This document shows, piece after piece, positions 23,600 to 31,339 of a DNA stretch of 35,150 nt. This DNA comes from a virus: positions 1-35,150 of IMG/VR virus record IMGVR_UViG_3300010399_000064. One strand, written 5' to 3'. The position numbers and the translations under genes are program-made. How positions within the stretch are numbered: the first letter of the stretch is position 1; the number at the start of each line of letters is the position of its first letter. The notes beneath the pieces are model-generated. The model had not been told where the DNA came from, searched no databases, and saw nothing but the letters and a program-made list of their open reading frames with translations.

Positions 23600-26344
23600 T
23601 TGCCCGCCCTTCTGATCAAGATTGAGGCGGCGCTCGGGGCGGATTTCACGGTGGGACCGTCGAGCTGGCCGTGGACCGACATCACCGCGTACTGGCTCAA
23701 GGCTGACGATCTGACCATTCAGCGTGGAGTGCAGAACGAGTTCGACACCTTCCAGGCGAGCCGCATCACGTTCACGCTGAACAACAGCGACGGGCGGTTC
23801 ACCACCACCAACCCCGCCGGCGCCTGGTACGGCACCTGGGGACTGAACACTCCCATCCGGGTGTCGATCAACGCGACCGGTTCGTATGTGTCCCGCGGTA
23901 TCTGCTTCGTGTCGCAGATCAACCACGCTTGGCCGCTGGTCAAGGAAACCCTCGCCGTTGTTCGGATCACCGCCGATGGGCCCATTCGCCGCATCAACGC
24001 AGGCCGGCCGTTGCGTTCCTTCCTGTACCGGACCAGCCGCGGCGGCGCCACGGGCCCGATCGAGTACTGGCCGATGGAGGAGGCCGCCGGTACGGTCCAG
24101 TTCAGTAGCGCGGTCGGTGGGCTGCCGCTGTCGACGCAGGGATCGCTGACGGCTGGTTCGTTCTCCGGCTTTCCGGGCTCTGAGCCGATCGCCGTGGTGC
24201 CGGTCAACACCAGCTTCGCGGCGACCGTCCGCCCCTACACAAGCCCGTCACCCAACCAGTGGCTGTGGCAGTTCGTCATGTACCTGCCCAACGTGGTGGG
24301 CGGGACCGTCCCGTTCGTCTACATGTACTCGACCGGGACCGTGCAGCTGTGGCGGTTCACGCTGGCCCCGGGCGCGCCGGACACGATCCTGTTGCAGGGC
24401 TACAACTCGGCCGGCACCGAGGTGCTGGGTGCCGCGCCGACCAGCTTCATCAACAACAACACCGGAGCCGAGGCATACAACCAGCCGGCCGGCCTGCAGC
24501 TGATCGTGGCCCAGAACGGTTCCAACATCGACTGGACGTATTACGTCTATACCAACCAGGGCGGCGTCGGCGCCGGCGGATCGGTCGCCGGCACGCTGGG
24601 CAACACGACCAAGTTCGCCTTCGGCGCCGGTGCCCTGCTGGCCGACGCCGCGGTCGGGCACTTGGCCGCCGTCATCGACGGCATCGGCCTGAGCAACCAG
24701 AACCTCACCGGCGCGGCTGGTGACGAGGCGTGGAGCCGCTGGCTGACGCTGGTCAACACGGTTCCGGGTGCCATCGGCGACGGCGCCGGACCGGTCGCCG
24801 TGAACACGGTCCTCGGCGAGGAGCAGTCGGGCGACACGGGCACCCTGCTGCGCCAGATCATCGAGGCCGACCTTGGTGTCGGCTACGAGCGCACCGACTC
24901 GCACATCTACCTGCAGCCGCGCTACAACCTCTACAACCAGGCCGTCGCGCTGAGCCTGGACTTCGATCAGCACCACGTCGCACTGCCGTGGCTGCCCGTC
25001 GAGGACGACCAGAAGCTGCGCAACGACTGGACCGTGTCCCGCTTCGGGGGCGGCACGGCCCGCTACACCCTGCCGAAGGTGGATCCCACCTCGGTCGACT
25101 TCGACCCGACGGTGGCCGTTTACGAGGACCAGGCCACGGTCAACCTGTTTGCCGACTCGGACTTGCCGTTCCACGCCCAGTGGCGGGTGCATCTCGGCAA
25201 CGCGGCGACACAGCGCTACCCGCAGCTGTCGATCAACCTGGCCCGCAACCCGTCGCTCGCGGCAGCATGGCTGTCCACGGACATCGGCGAGCGGATCCAG
25301 ATCGCCAACCCGCTCCAGCAGTTGCCGCCGGATCCGCTCGACCTGCTCCTGGTCGGCTACATCGAGACGTTCTACCTGCACGGCACGGCCTGGAAGGCCG
25401 ACCTCAACTGTGTGGACTACCGGCCCTACGAGGTGTTCAAGATCGAGGACACCCGACTCGGCCGACTCGACTCGGCCGACTCGACGTTGCTGGCCGCCGC
25501 CACCTCGAGCGCGACCACGCTGCGGATCTGGACCGACACCACGCTGGGTCCACTGTGGACGACGACAACCGGCTACGACCTCGAGATCGCCGGCGAGCGC
25601 ATCACGCCCACCGCGGTCTCCTCCTCGGCGATCAGTTTCGTCACCGCCGGCACCGCGACGCACGGCAACAACGCTTCGGTGGTGCCGGGCATGCCCGCCT
25701 CGATCCAGGCCGGCGATGCCCTGTTCGTGCTGGCCGCCATCCGCAACTCGGGCACGGGGACGGTCAACACCCCGGCCGGGTACACGCACCTGTTCGAGGC
25801 CGACTCGATGGCCCTGTTCGGCAAGATCTACGACGGCAGTGAATCCGCTCCGACGATCAGCTTCACCAACGGCGTGGCCAACGCGACCACCTCGGCGCAG
25901 ATGGCCGCGTTCCGCAACTGCTCGCTCGAGGTGTGCAACTTCGCCACCCAGTCCAACGCGAGCGCGCAGAACATCGCCTACCCGACCATGGGATCCGACC
26001 GGTGGAACTCGCTGTTCCTGGTGCTCGGCTGGAAGCAGGACGACTGGACCTCCGTGGCCGCGTTGGGCGGCATGAACGAGATCGGCGAGCCGTCCTCGAC
26101 GACGGGCGACGACCAGGGCCTGGTCTGGGACTACCTGATCCAGGGCGCGACTGGCAACCAGGAGATCGCGGCCGGCTCGTTCGTGGTGACCGGCGGCGCC
26201 TCGGCCATCTCCCGCGGGGCGGTCGTGTCCATCGCCGGAGACGTGCAGACCTTCACGGTCACCCGCTCGGTCAACTCGGTCGCCAAGGCGCAGGTCGCGG
26301 GCACGCCGGTCCACGTGTGGCGCACCGGATACGCCGCCCTATGA
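23600..26344 (+). CDS. Large tail protein with LamG-like domain
   Basis: 914 residues. The N-terminal ~110 (DITAYWLKADDLTIQRGVQN, ASRITFTLNNSDGRFTT) resembles distal tail/minor tail proteins that start the tail tip. A LamG-type domain follows (about 150-370; IEYWPMEEAAGTVQF), then a central alpha/beta part (about 390-610, with RPYEVFKIEDTRLGR) and a C-terminal beta domain (about 680-890; GTATHGNNASVVPGMPASIQ). This would be the tail-tip or receptor-binding component. The start is a TTG at 23600 with AGGGGTG (23588-23594) upstream; no ATG or GTG in frame before the conserved part suits better. The antisense cargo gene ends the space before it. Confidence 0.82.
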   Translation: MPALLIKIEAALGADFTVGPSSWPWTDITAYWLKADDLTIQRGVQNEFDTFQASRITFTLNNSDGRFTTTNPAGAWYGTWGLNTPIRVSINATGSYVSRGICFVSQINHAWPLVKETLAVVRITADGPIRRINAGRPLRSFLYRTSRGGATGPIEYWPMEEAAGTVQFSSAVGGLPLSTQGSLTAGSFSGFPGSEPIAVVPVNTSFAATVRPYTSPSPNQWLWQFVMYLPNVVGGTVPFVYMYSTGTVQLWRFTLAPGAPDTILLQGYNSAGTEVLGAAPTSFINNNTGAEAYNQPAGLQLIVAQNGSNIDWTYYVYTNQGGVGAGGSVAGTLGNTTKFAFGAGALLADAAVGHLAAVIDGIGLSNQNLTGAAGDEAWSRWLTLVNTVPGAIGDGAGPVAVNTVLGEEQSGDTGTLLRQIIEADLGVGYERTDSHIYLQPRYNLYNQAVALSLDFDQHHVALPWLPVEDDQKLRNDWTVSRFGGGTARYTLPKVDPTSVDFDPTVAVYEDQATVNLFADSDLPFHAQWRVHLGNAATQRYPQLSINLARNPSLAAAWLSTDIGERIQIANPLQQLPPDPLDLLLVGYIETFYLHGTAWKADLNCVDYRPYEVFKIEDTRLGRLDSADSTLLAAATSSATTLRIWTDTTLGPLWTTTTGYDLEIAGERITPTAVSSSAISFVTAGTATHGNNASVVPGMPASIQAGDALFVLAAIRNSGTGTVNTPAGYTHLFEADSMALFGKIYDGSESAPTISFTNGVANATTSAQMAAFRNCSLEVCNFATQSNASAQNIAYPTMGSDRWNSLFLVLGWKQDDWTSVAALGGMNEIGEPSSTTGDDQGLVWDYLIQGATGNQEIAAGSFVVTGGASAISRGAVVSIAGDVQTFTVTRSVNSVAKAQVAGTPVHVWRTGYAAL

Positions 26345-26360
26345 GGACAAGGGGGACGGC

Positions 26361-26852
26361 GTGACCAAGGTCGTCAGCTTTGCCGCCGGCATGCAACCCA
26401 CGGCCGCCCAGCTGGACTATCCCGTCCCCAACTGGGCCCGCAAGACCATCGACCAGATCGTCAACAATTCCACCACCCTGGTCAACGACGCCGACCTCGC
26501 CTGGGCGGTTGCCGCGAGCAAGGTGTACGAGCTCCGCGTCGAGCTGATCTACAACTCGGGGATCACGCCCGACATCAAGTGGGCCTGGACGTTTCCGACC
26601 GGCCTGACGATGACCTGGCAGCACCGCGGTACCGACTCCGGCGGCGCGGTCCAGTTCCGAGGCGGCTACACGCAGGCCACGGTTCTTGCCACCGGCGGCA
26701 CCGCGGCCGAGGAGTACCTGACCCTGACGGGCATCGTCACCGTCGGGGTCAACGCGGGCACGCTGCAGCTGCAGTGGGCGCAGAACACCGCCAACGCGTC
26801 GAATACCATCGTGCGCGCCGGGTCGTACGGCGTGCTCACCCAGATCTCCTAG
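26361..26852 (+). CDS. Minor tail protein / tail-tip component
   Basis: 163 residues from GTG 26361, 16 nt after the large tail gene. Starts with FAAGMQPTAAQLDYPVPNWA, then a beta-sandwich (YELRVELIYNSGITPDIKWA, TMTWQHRGTDSGGAVQFRGG, GTLQLQWAQNTANASNTIV). Proteins of this sort lie just before the endolysin in actinophages and are usually tail fibres or tip proteins. No catalytic signature is present. Confidence 0.75.
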   Translation: MTKVVSFAAGMQPTAAQLDYPVPNWARKTIDQIVNNSTTLVNDADLAWAVAASKVYELRVELIYNSGITPDIKWAWTFPTGLTMTWQHRGTDSGGAVQFRGGYTQATVLATGGTAAEEYLTLTGIVTVGVNAGTLQLQWAQNTANASNTIVRAGSYGVLTQIS

Positions 26853-26880
26853 GACGGATCCTCCCGGAGGGAGGTTGAGC

Positions 26881-27810
26881 ATGGCGCAGAGCCGCGAGTA
26901 TCCCGACCTGACCTTCCTGGCGCCGAAGTCGTGGACGCCCGGACGCCGGCCGGGCTGCCCGAAGCTGATCGTCATCCACTACACGGCCGGCACCGAAGGC
27001 CCGGCCTCCGCGGAGGCGGGCGCCTCCTACGACCAGCGGCGCACCGACGGGACGAGCACCCACTACCACGTCGACTCCGACTCGGTCATCCAGTGCGTCT
27101 ACACCTGGAACGAGGCGCACGCCGCCCGGACCCGGGGCAACGACGTGGGCATCCAGTACGAGTTGGCCGGCACCCGGCAGACCCGCCAGCAGTGGCTGGA
27201 CGCGGTCTCCGAAGCGACGCTGACCAACGCGGCCCGCCAGGCGGCGCGTGATGCTGTCAAGTACGGGATCCCGGTGCGCCAGTTGTCCCCGGCGCAGGTG
27301 CGCGCGGCGCACCCGGATTTCGGCGATCAGCCGATCAAGGGCTTCTGTGGCCACGCCGACGTGACGTTGGCCTTCCCGGAGGACGCCGGTGACCACCTGG
27401 ACCCGGGCGGCGAGTTCCCGTGGGACGTGTTCCTGGACCGCGTACGACGATTCATGGAAGGTGGCATGACCATGGGCCAGCAGGTGCTGATCCGGGCCAA
27501 CGACGACACGCAGGTGTGGCTGGCCGACGGCATGTTCCGCCGGCGCATCCCCGCCGCGGCGATCCCCGGCGTGTCCAACGCCCAGACCCACCAGGCGGGC
27601 TTCCTCGGCCCGCTGGGCAACGGCGGCAACGTCTACACGACCGGCCCGGCGGCCACGCTGGACGTCTGGGGTGTGGACGTGGAGACCCTGGCGGTCGAGC
27701 CCGCACCGGTGGACGTGGCCACGCTCACCGCCGCCCTGCAGGATCCGGCCGTGCGGGGCGTGCTCGTGGCGACCGCCGAGGAAGGCGCCAACCGCGCCGA
27801 GGACGAGTAG
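26881..27810 (+). CDS. Endolysin, N-acetylmuramoyl-L-alanine amidase (Amidase_2)
   Basis: 309 residues. The N-terminal ~200 is an Amidase_2 domain: first zinc ligand in LIVIHYTAG (His33), substrate-pocket STHYHVDSDSVIQCV, and WNEAHAARTRGNDVGIQYEL; the second His and the Asp lie in FCGHADVTLAFPEDAG and HLDPGGEFPW. It cuts the amide between MurNAc and the stem peptide. The C-terminal ~100 residues (about 200-309, WLADGMFRRRIPAAAIPG) is a separate part, probably for wall binding. ATG 26881 is preferred because GGAGGGAGG (26866-26874) lies 6 nt upstream; an in-frame TTG at 26875 is an alternative. Confidence 0.9.
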   Translation: MAQSREYPDLTFLAPKSWTPGRRPGCPKLIVIHYTAGTEGPASAEAGASYDQRRTDGTSTHYHVDSDSVIQCVYTWNEAHAARTRGNDVGIQYELAGTRQTRQQWLDAVSEATLTNAARQAARDAVKYGIPVRQLSPAQVRAAHPDFGDQPIKGFCGHADVTLAFPEDAGDHLDPGGEFPWDVFLDRVRRFMEGGMTMGQQVLIRANDDTQVWLADGMFRRRIPAAAIPGVSNAQTHQAGFLGPLGNGGNVYTTGPAATLDVWGVDVETLAVEPAPVDVATLTAALQDPAVRGVLVATAEEGANRAEDE

Positions 27811-27817
27811 CAGAACT

Positions 27818-28198
27818 GTGCCAGAGCCGCCGGACGACGCCTACGACCGCGGGCACCTCGCCGGCGAGATCGCTGCCCGGTTGGCCGGCCACGATGATCA
27901 TTTCCGGGACATCAACGGGCAGATCAAGAATCTGGTCGAGGAGGTGCACGACCTGGTGCTGGCCGTGCAGCGTCTCGCCGATCAGGCCATCGCCGACGCG
28001 AAGACCCGGGTGAGCACCGCCGAGGCGGTGGAGAAGGCCCGCAAGGAAGCCGCGGACGCGCTGGAGAGCGAGCGGGTGATCCGCCGGGACCGTTCCGACA
28101 CGGCCTGGTCGCCGGTGGCGAAGGCGGCCGCACTGCTCGGTGCGCTCGCCGCGGTCGTGGCGGTGGTCCTGGGCGTCAAGGCCCTCACCGGCAGATAG
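27818..28198 (+). CDS. Coiled-coil protein with C-terminal membrane segment (lysis-associated)
   Basis: 126 residues from GTG 27818. Residues ~20-90 are helical with heptad-like spacing (FRDINGQIKNLVEEVHDLVL, STAEAVEKARKEAADALESE), followed by one membrane segment (VAKAAALLGALAAVVAVVLG) and a short end. This is an N-in topology typical of holin-accessory or antiholin-like proteins. It lies immediately after the endolysin. The exact role in lysis is inferred from place and topology. Confidence 0.75.
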   Translation: MPEPPDDAYDRGHLAGEIAARLAGHDDHFRDINGQIKNLVEEVHDLVLAVQRLADQAIADAKTRVSTAEAVEKARKEAADALESERVIRRDRSDTAWSPVAKAAALLGALAAVVAVVLGVKALTGR

Positions 28199-28218
28199 GT
28201 GGTACCGCACAACCCGCC

Positions 28219-28485
28219 GTGGCCAAGACCCCGCCGCGGTGGCTGCCCGACGAACCCCCGAGACCAGAGGAGCAGATGATCCGTGAAGCGCTCATGGTCG
28301 TCTTCGCCGCTGCGTGGCTGTTCGTCGTCGTGCTGACGGCCTGGCGCACCGGCACCGTACCCGCCGAACTGTGGGCGGTTCTCGGCGTCGGCGAAGGCGC
28401 CCTGCTCGCTGTGTTCCGCACCGAGCGGTACCTCGGTCGCCGCCGGCGCGAGGACCAAGACCAGGTGGAGGACACCAGCCCATGA
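28219..28485 (+). CDS. Small two-segment membrane protein, holin candidate
   Basis: 88 residues with a short proline-rich N-terminus and two hydrophobic segments (MIREALMVVFAAAWLFVVVL and AELWAVLGVGEGALLAVF) followed by a charged tail, a class II holin-like layout. GTG 28219 has no good ribosome-binding site; ATG 28276 has AGAGGAG (28266-28272) close by, giving a 69-residue form with both segments. The stop overlaps the next start (ATGA). Confidence 0.7.
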   Translation: MAKTPPRWLPDEPPRPEEQMIREALMVVFAAAWLFVVVLTAWRTGTVPAELWAVLGVGEGALLAVFRTERYLGRRRREDQDQVEDTSP

Positions 28486-28598
28486 CTCACGTCGCGTACT
28501 GGGTCCTGGCCAGCGTCTACCTGCTGTCCGGGGCGCTGGTCGGGCTGCTGGTGGGCCGGCCGATCAGGCGCAAGCTGCTGGAGCGGGAGCGGCGATGA
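28482..28598 (+). CDS. Very small single-pass membrane protein
   Basis: 38 residues: THVAYWVLASVYLLSGALVG forms one membrane helix, ending in a basic tail (RRKLLERERR). ATG 28482 overlaps the stop of the preceding gene and its own stop overlaps the next start, so it is translationally coupled on both sides. Too short for family assignment; coupling argues that it is real. Confidence 0.65.
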   Translation: MTHVAYWVLASVYLLSGALVGLLVGRPIRRKLLERERR

Positions 28599-28993
28599 GC
28601 ATGACCGAGCGGCGTTTCGGCGTGGCGGTCTTCGTCTCGATGCTGCTCCTGCTGGCCTTCACCGGCTTCACCGGCTACCGCGCGGCGGCCTTCGCCCGCT
28701 GCCAGGCCCACTACAACGACGTCAACAACGAGCGCACGCGGATCCTGACCGACGTCGGGGCCAGTGAACGCGACGCCCAGCGGGCCCGCGACGACGCCCT
28801 GGACGCCACACTGCTCGATCCGTCGCTGCTCCGCCCGCCCGACGAGCGCACCCCGGCCGAGCAGCAGCGGGTCCGGGACCTGTTCCTGGCCTACGTTCGC
28901 GCCGCCGACGCCCTCCGGGCCGAGCGGGCCAAGGCCGACGCGGCCCGCGTCGCCAACCCCGTACCGCCGCCGCCGTCCCAGATCTGCAGCTGA
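28595..28993 (+). CDS. Membrane-anchored helical protein (possible spanin-like or lysis accessory)
   Basis: 132 residues: one N-terminal hydrophobic helix (FGVAVFVSMLLLLAFTGFTG) and then a long charged helical segment (NERTRILTDVGASERDAQRA, DLFLAYVRAADALRAERAKA) with Pro-rich end. This is the topology of inner-membrane spanins, but actinobacteria differ in envelope, so I only suggest an accessory lysis role. ATG 28595 overlaps the preceding stop (ATGA). Confidence 0.68.
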   Translation: MSMTERRFGVAVFVSMLLLLAFTGFTGYRAAAFARCQAHYNDVNNERTRILTDVGASERDAQRARDDALDATLLDPSLLRPPDERTPAEQQRVRDLFLAYVRAADALRAERAKADAARVANPVPPPPSQICS

Positions 28994-29003
28994 GGAGGAC
29001 ACC

Positions 29004-29159
29004 GTGTTCGCCCTGATCGCGCTGATCCTGTTCCTGCTGAGCCCGTTCGTCCCCGCCCTCGGCCCCTGGCCTACGGGCACCCTCGGGCTGGCCTTCATCG
29101 CCTTGCACCTGCTCTGGACGGTCGCCCTGCCCTGGGTCCGACCCAGACCCAACCCCTGA
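29004..29159 (+). CDS. Small hydrophobic protein, last gene of the lysis run
   Basis: 51 residues from GTG 29004 with AGGAGG at 28993-28998. Almost wholly hydrophobic (FALIALILFLLSPFVPALGP, TLGLAFIALHLLWTVALPWV), two membrane segments and a basic end. Together with the three preceding genes it makes four small membrane proteins in a row after the endolysin. No family recognised. Confidence 0.65.
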   Translation: MFALIALILFLLSPFVPALGPWPTGTLGLAFIALHLLWTVALPWVRPRPNP

Positions 29160-29180
29160 TCGTCAGGCCGGGGTACGACA

Positions 29181-29357
29181 TCACGTCCGGCCCGGCGCCC
29201 AGCCCTTCGGCATCTTCGCGCTTGCGAAGGCCAGCATGCGGCGGATCATCTCCGACCGATTCACCCCCTGCTCCTCGGCGAGCTTGTCCACGTGGGCGAT
29301 CCCCTCGTCGCTGAGGCGGATCGCGACGAGGGGACGGCGCGGACCTGGGCGGGGCAT
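29181..29357 (-). CDS. Ribbon-helix-helix DNA-binding protein
   Basis: 58 residues: RPLVAIRLSDEGIAHVDKLA gives the strand and first helix, and EEQGVNRSEMIRRMLAFAS the second helix of an RHH/CopG-type fold, which binds operator DNA as a dimer and often autoregulates. Its start overlaps the stop of the upstream gene (ATGA), so both come from the promoter at 29646-29675, which carries two palindromes; this protein is the best candidate to bind them. Toxin-antitoxin antitoxins also have this fold, but no known toxin is next to it. Confidence 0.8.
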   Translation of the reverse strand: MPRPGPRRPLVAIRLSDEGIAHVDKLAEEQGVNRSEMIRRMLAFASAKMPKGWAPGRT

Positions 29358-29611
29358 CAGCGCTCGACCGCGTGTACTTCGTCGCCGGCCACGACGGTGA
29401 GGACGTACTCGGTGCCGTCGACCTCGACAACCGCGGCGTCGTGGTTTAGGTCGGGGACCTCGTAGCTGACGATGTTGACCTTGAGGCCGGCTTCGCGGGC
29501 AGCGAGACACCATGCCTTGGTGGCTTCGTCGGCCCAGTTCCAGTCGCTGCCGAACAGCTCGTCGTTGCTGGGTGTGATGATCGTGGCGGTGATGTTCGTC
29601 GCGATGGTCAT
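29357..29611 (-). CDS. Small protein of unknown function, upstream partner of the ribbon-helix-helix protein
   Basis: 84 residues from ATG 29611, with AAGGAG (29618-29623 on this strand's complement) 6 nt upstream; an in-frame start 12 codons earlier would lie within the promoter region and is unlikely. Predicted mixed alpha/beta: ADEATKAWCLAAREAGLKVN, AAVVEVDGTEYVLTVVAGDE. No recognised motif. Its placement ahead of an RHH protein with overlapping codons recalls two-gene regulatory or toxin-antitoxin modules, but I can name no toxin family. Confidence 0.75.
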   Translation of the reverse strand: MTIATNITATIITPSNDELFGSDWNWADEATKAWCLAAREAGLKVNIVSYEVPDLNHDAAVVEVDGTEYVLTVVAGDEVHAVER

Positions 29612-29634
29612 TGGGAACTCCTTCGTCTCGGGTT

Positions 29635-29681
29635 TTGTGTATAACACTATACCCGGGCCGAGACGGTAGTGTCAAACACTA
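29635..29681 (-). promoter_or_regulatory. Two 15-bp palindromic operators in the minus-strand promoter
   Basis: Operator 1, 29667-29681, TAGTGTCAAACACTA, overlaps the -35. Operator 2, 29635-29649, TTGTGTATAACACTA, overlaps the -10 and start region. The centres are 32 bp apart, about three helical turns. Shared core TxGTGTnnnACACTA. A dimeric repressor, probably the RHH protein two genes downstream, would block the promoter; this assignment is inferred. Confidence 0.75.
29646..29675 (-). promoter_or_regulatory. Sigma-70-like promoter for the 29611-29181 operon
   Basis: On the minus strand: -35 TTGACA (29675-29670), 18-nt spacer, -10 TATAGT (29651-29646), about 35 nt before the ATG at 29611. 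One palindromic operator covers the -35 and another overlaps the end of the -10. It is the best match to consensus seen in the window. Confidence 0.8.
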
Positions 29682-29691
29682 CAATGCTCCT

Positions 29692-29934
29692 TCACGTCCG
29701 GCGCGTCCACCGCCACGGATCGACCGCCAGCCGCCGGTCGAACTCGGCTCGGGCGTCGGCCTCGGACTCGTACGCCCAGGACGGCTTCTCCCGGGTGTCG
29801 TCGATGAACCAGCGCCCGTCGGCCAGCCGGCCGAGGTACAGCACGCCGTCTCCGGAGATGTGGTCGGCCTTGTAGGACCAGCCCTCCAGGCGGACGACGC
29901 CCTCGAACAGCCACGGGTAGAACCGCTCAGCCAT
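29692..29934 (-). CDS. Small conserved-looking protein, unknown function
   Basis: 80 residues from ATG 29934: FYPWLFEGVVRLEGWSYKAD, DGVLYLGRLADGRWFIDD, and a charged helical end (ESEADARAEFDRRLAVDPW). It is rich in Trp, Arg and Asp and has no membrane segment. It lies upstream of the promoter for the 29611-29181 pair and divergent to a zinc-ribbon gene on the plus strand. No function recognised. Confidence 0.7.
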   Translation of the reverse strand: MAERFYPWLFEGVVRLEGWSYKADHISGDGVLYLGRLADGRWFIDDTREKPSWAYESEADARAEFDRRLAVDPWRWTRRT

Positions 29935-29974
29935 GAACGCACGATAGCGAACAGGTGTACGAAAGGGCAGGCCA

Positions 29975-30181
29975 ATGCACTGCGAGAACTGTGGTCACGA
30001 GATGGCCAACATGACGTTCCAGGCCACCCAATGCCCGCAGGCGGGCGTTCCTGCCGGGCAGGGCTGCCGCTGCAACGTCTGCCGGCCCGACCTGCACTGG
30101 GCGACGAACTTCCCGCGGGTGAACACGACGGTCGTCATCCCGCCCGGCTCGTACTTCCGCTGGCCGGCCGCGGCAGCCTGA
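29975..30181 (+). CDS. Small zinc-ribbon-like protein
   Basis: 68 residues with MHCENCGHEM, a Cys at 20, and GCRCNVC near 30-36, so up to five or six Cys arranged as one or two CxxC pairs. ATG 29975 with AAAGGGCAGG upstream; the stop overlaps the next start (TGATG). Possibly a small DNA- or RNA-binding protein. No partner or pathway is evident. Confidence 0.7.
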   Translation: MHCENCGHEMANMTFQATQCPQAGVPAGQGCRCNVCRPDLHWATNFPRVNTTVVIPPGSYFRWPAAAA

Positions 30182-30408
30182 TGGACGGCTGGTCCTACGC
30201 CTGGCTGGCCTGGGGCCTGGTCTTCCTCGTGATCGAGGGCCTGGCCCTGGCCCGTACCGCACACGGGGCCGGGACGCTGTCGGCGAACATCTGGCGCTGG
30301 ATGGGCGTCAAAGATCACCGGTACACGTGGTGGGTGATCGCCCGCCGGCTGCTCCTCGCCCTCGCGCTGGTCGTGTTGACCACGCACCTCGCGCTCGGCG
30401 TGCCGTGA
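30181..30408 (+). CDS. Small membrane protein, two segments
   Basis: 75 residues: first segment SYAWLAWGLVFLVIEGLALA, a loop with Trp/Arg residues (SANIWRWMGVKDHRYTWW), second segment LLLALALVVLTTHLALG. It overlaps the genes on both sides and is thus translationally coupled. Similar short proteins occur in actinophage lysis regions; function unknown, a holin partner is possible. Confidence 0.7.
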   Translation: MDGWSYAWLAWGLVFLVIEGLALARTAHGAGTLSANIWRWMGVKDHRYTWWVIARRLLLALALVVLTTHLALGVP

Positions 30409-30578
30409 GGGGCGCACTTCCCGATCGACGGCAAGCGGAACAGCGCCTGTGTGCCGCATGGTTCCAACCCGACCTCACCGAGGAGGACCGGGACTGGCTG
30501 CGCCGGCACATCGAGCTCGGCGGTCAGCAGGTACCCGAGGTCGACACGTCGTGGATCGAGATGGACTACTGCCGCTGA
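30405..30578 (+). CDS. Small soluble protein, unknown function
   Basis: 57 residues from GTG 30405, overlapping the upstream stop (GTGA). Sequence LCAAWFQPDLTEEDRDWLRR followed by an acidic end (EVDTSWIEMDYCR). Amphipathic helix in the middle, no membrane segment. No family recognised; coupled position is the main argument that it is a gene. Confidence 0.62.
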   Translation: MRGALPDRRQAEQRLCAAWFQPDLTEEDRDWLRRHIELGGQQVPEVDTSWIEMDYCR

Positions 30579-30648
30579 TCTGCGCCGGGCTCGCGGTGGT
30601 CCTGGGGAGGATCCGCGTCCCGAATCCCCGAGCCCGAGGAGGCTCACC

Positions 30649-30900
30649 ATGTCCCAGCCGTTACCGGTCCCGCCCGACGCGCGCACCGACGCGCGGAACC
30701 GGGCGTTCCGCACGTTCGTCCAGGGCCTGCTCGTCGACGTCACCGTCGGGGTCCTGGCCGCGGTGGGCCCGTCGCTGGCCTCTTCGGGCTTCGCGTTCAC
30801 CAAGGACTACTGGCAGCTGATCGCCGCGCTGGCGGCGAAGACCGCGGTCATGACGGCCGTGGCGTACGTGTCCCGCAAGCTGGTCCCGCCGAGCTTCTGA
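30649..30900 (+). CDS. Holin-like membrane protein
   Basis: 83 residues with GAGGAGG (30636-30642) and ATG 30649. A polar N-terminus, first hydrophobic segment (VQGLLVDVTVGVLAAVGPSL), a short loop (FTKDYW), a second segment (LIAALAAKTAVMTAVAYV) and a basic end (SRKLVPPSF). This is the layout of actinophage holins of this kind. It lies just upstream of the major terminator at 30992-31033. It is the strongest single holin candidate. Confidence 0.78.
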   Translation: MSQPLPVPPDARTDARNRAFRTFVQGLLVDVTVGVLAAVGPSLASSGFAFTKDYWQLIAALAAKTAVMTAVAYVSRKLVPPSF

Positions 30901-30991
30901 CCGTGGCCACCTGGCACCGGTACCTGTCCGGTATCCGCGGCGGCTGGTACGACCGGCCGGCCACCCTCCGTCCGCATCCCGCCCACTACCT

Positions 30992-31033
30992 CGAAGCGCC
31001 CCCGTCCTCCTCCGGGAGGACGGGGGCGCTTCG
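30992..31033 (+). terminator. Strong, probably bidirectional terminator after the lysis genes
   Basis: Perfect 19-bp stem (30992-31010 with 31015-31033) with a 4-nt loop TCCG. Very GC-rich, followed by TCGTGTT rather than a T-run. It separates the late plus-strand operon from the minus-strand accessory genes. Confidence 0.9.
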
Positions 31034-31057
31034 TCGTGTTCGCGGTCAGCGGAAGGT

Positions 31058-31231
31058 TCAGGCGATCCGACCCGGCATCGACACCGGGTAAGCCAGGTCG
31101 TCCCACTCGTCGTCTTCGATCGATGGCGCGGCTGAGTCGTTCTCGATGACCTTGCGGCTGATTTCGATCAGCCGGTACTCGTCCGTCTGGAGCCGGTACG
31201 TGGTGTCCAGAGTCCGTACGTCGGCGATCAT
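31058..31231 (-). CDS. Small acidic protein, unknown function
   Basis: 57 residues from ATG 31231 with GGGGAGA 5 nt upstream; longer in-frame starts lack a ribosome-binding site. Middle TYRLQTDEYRLIEISRKVIE is likely helix, followed by an acidic stretch (SIEDDEWDDLAYPV). It lies downstream of the membrane-anchored paralogue on the same strand, so it is probably in the same operon. Its stop lies 25 nt from the terminator. Confidence 0.7.
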   Translation of the reverse strand: MIADVRTLDTTYRLQTDEYRLIEISRKVIENDSAAPSIEDDEWDDLAYPVSMPGRIA

Positions 31232-31339
31232 CTCGGTCTCCCCTTGGCTGCTTGCCGGCTCGGAATGTCCGGCGTTCGTGCCCCGCCCGGGCCGCGGCAC
31301 GCACCTGCGTAAGGCGGCACCGAAGAAGACCCGCCGGGA

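Noticed and set aside
24248-26314. 688-codon minus-strand frame opposite the large tail gene
   Set aside because: Antisense shadow with Arg/Val/Gly-rich composition and no motif.
30903-31091. Small plus-strand frame starting at GTG 30903
   Set aside because: The 19-bp terminator stem lies in its middle and there is no ribosome-binding site, so it is probably untranslated 3' region.
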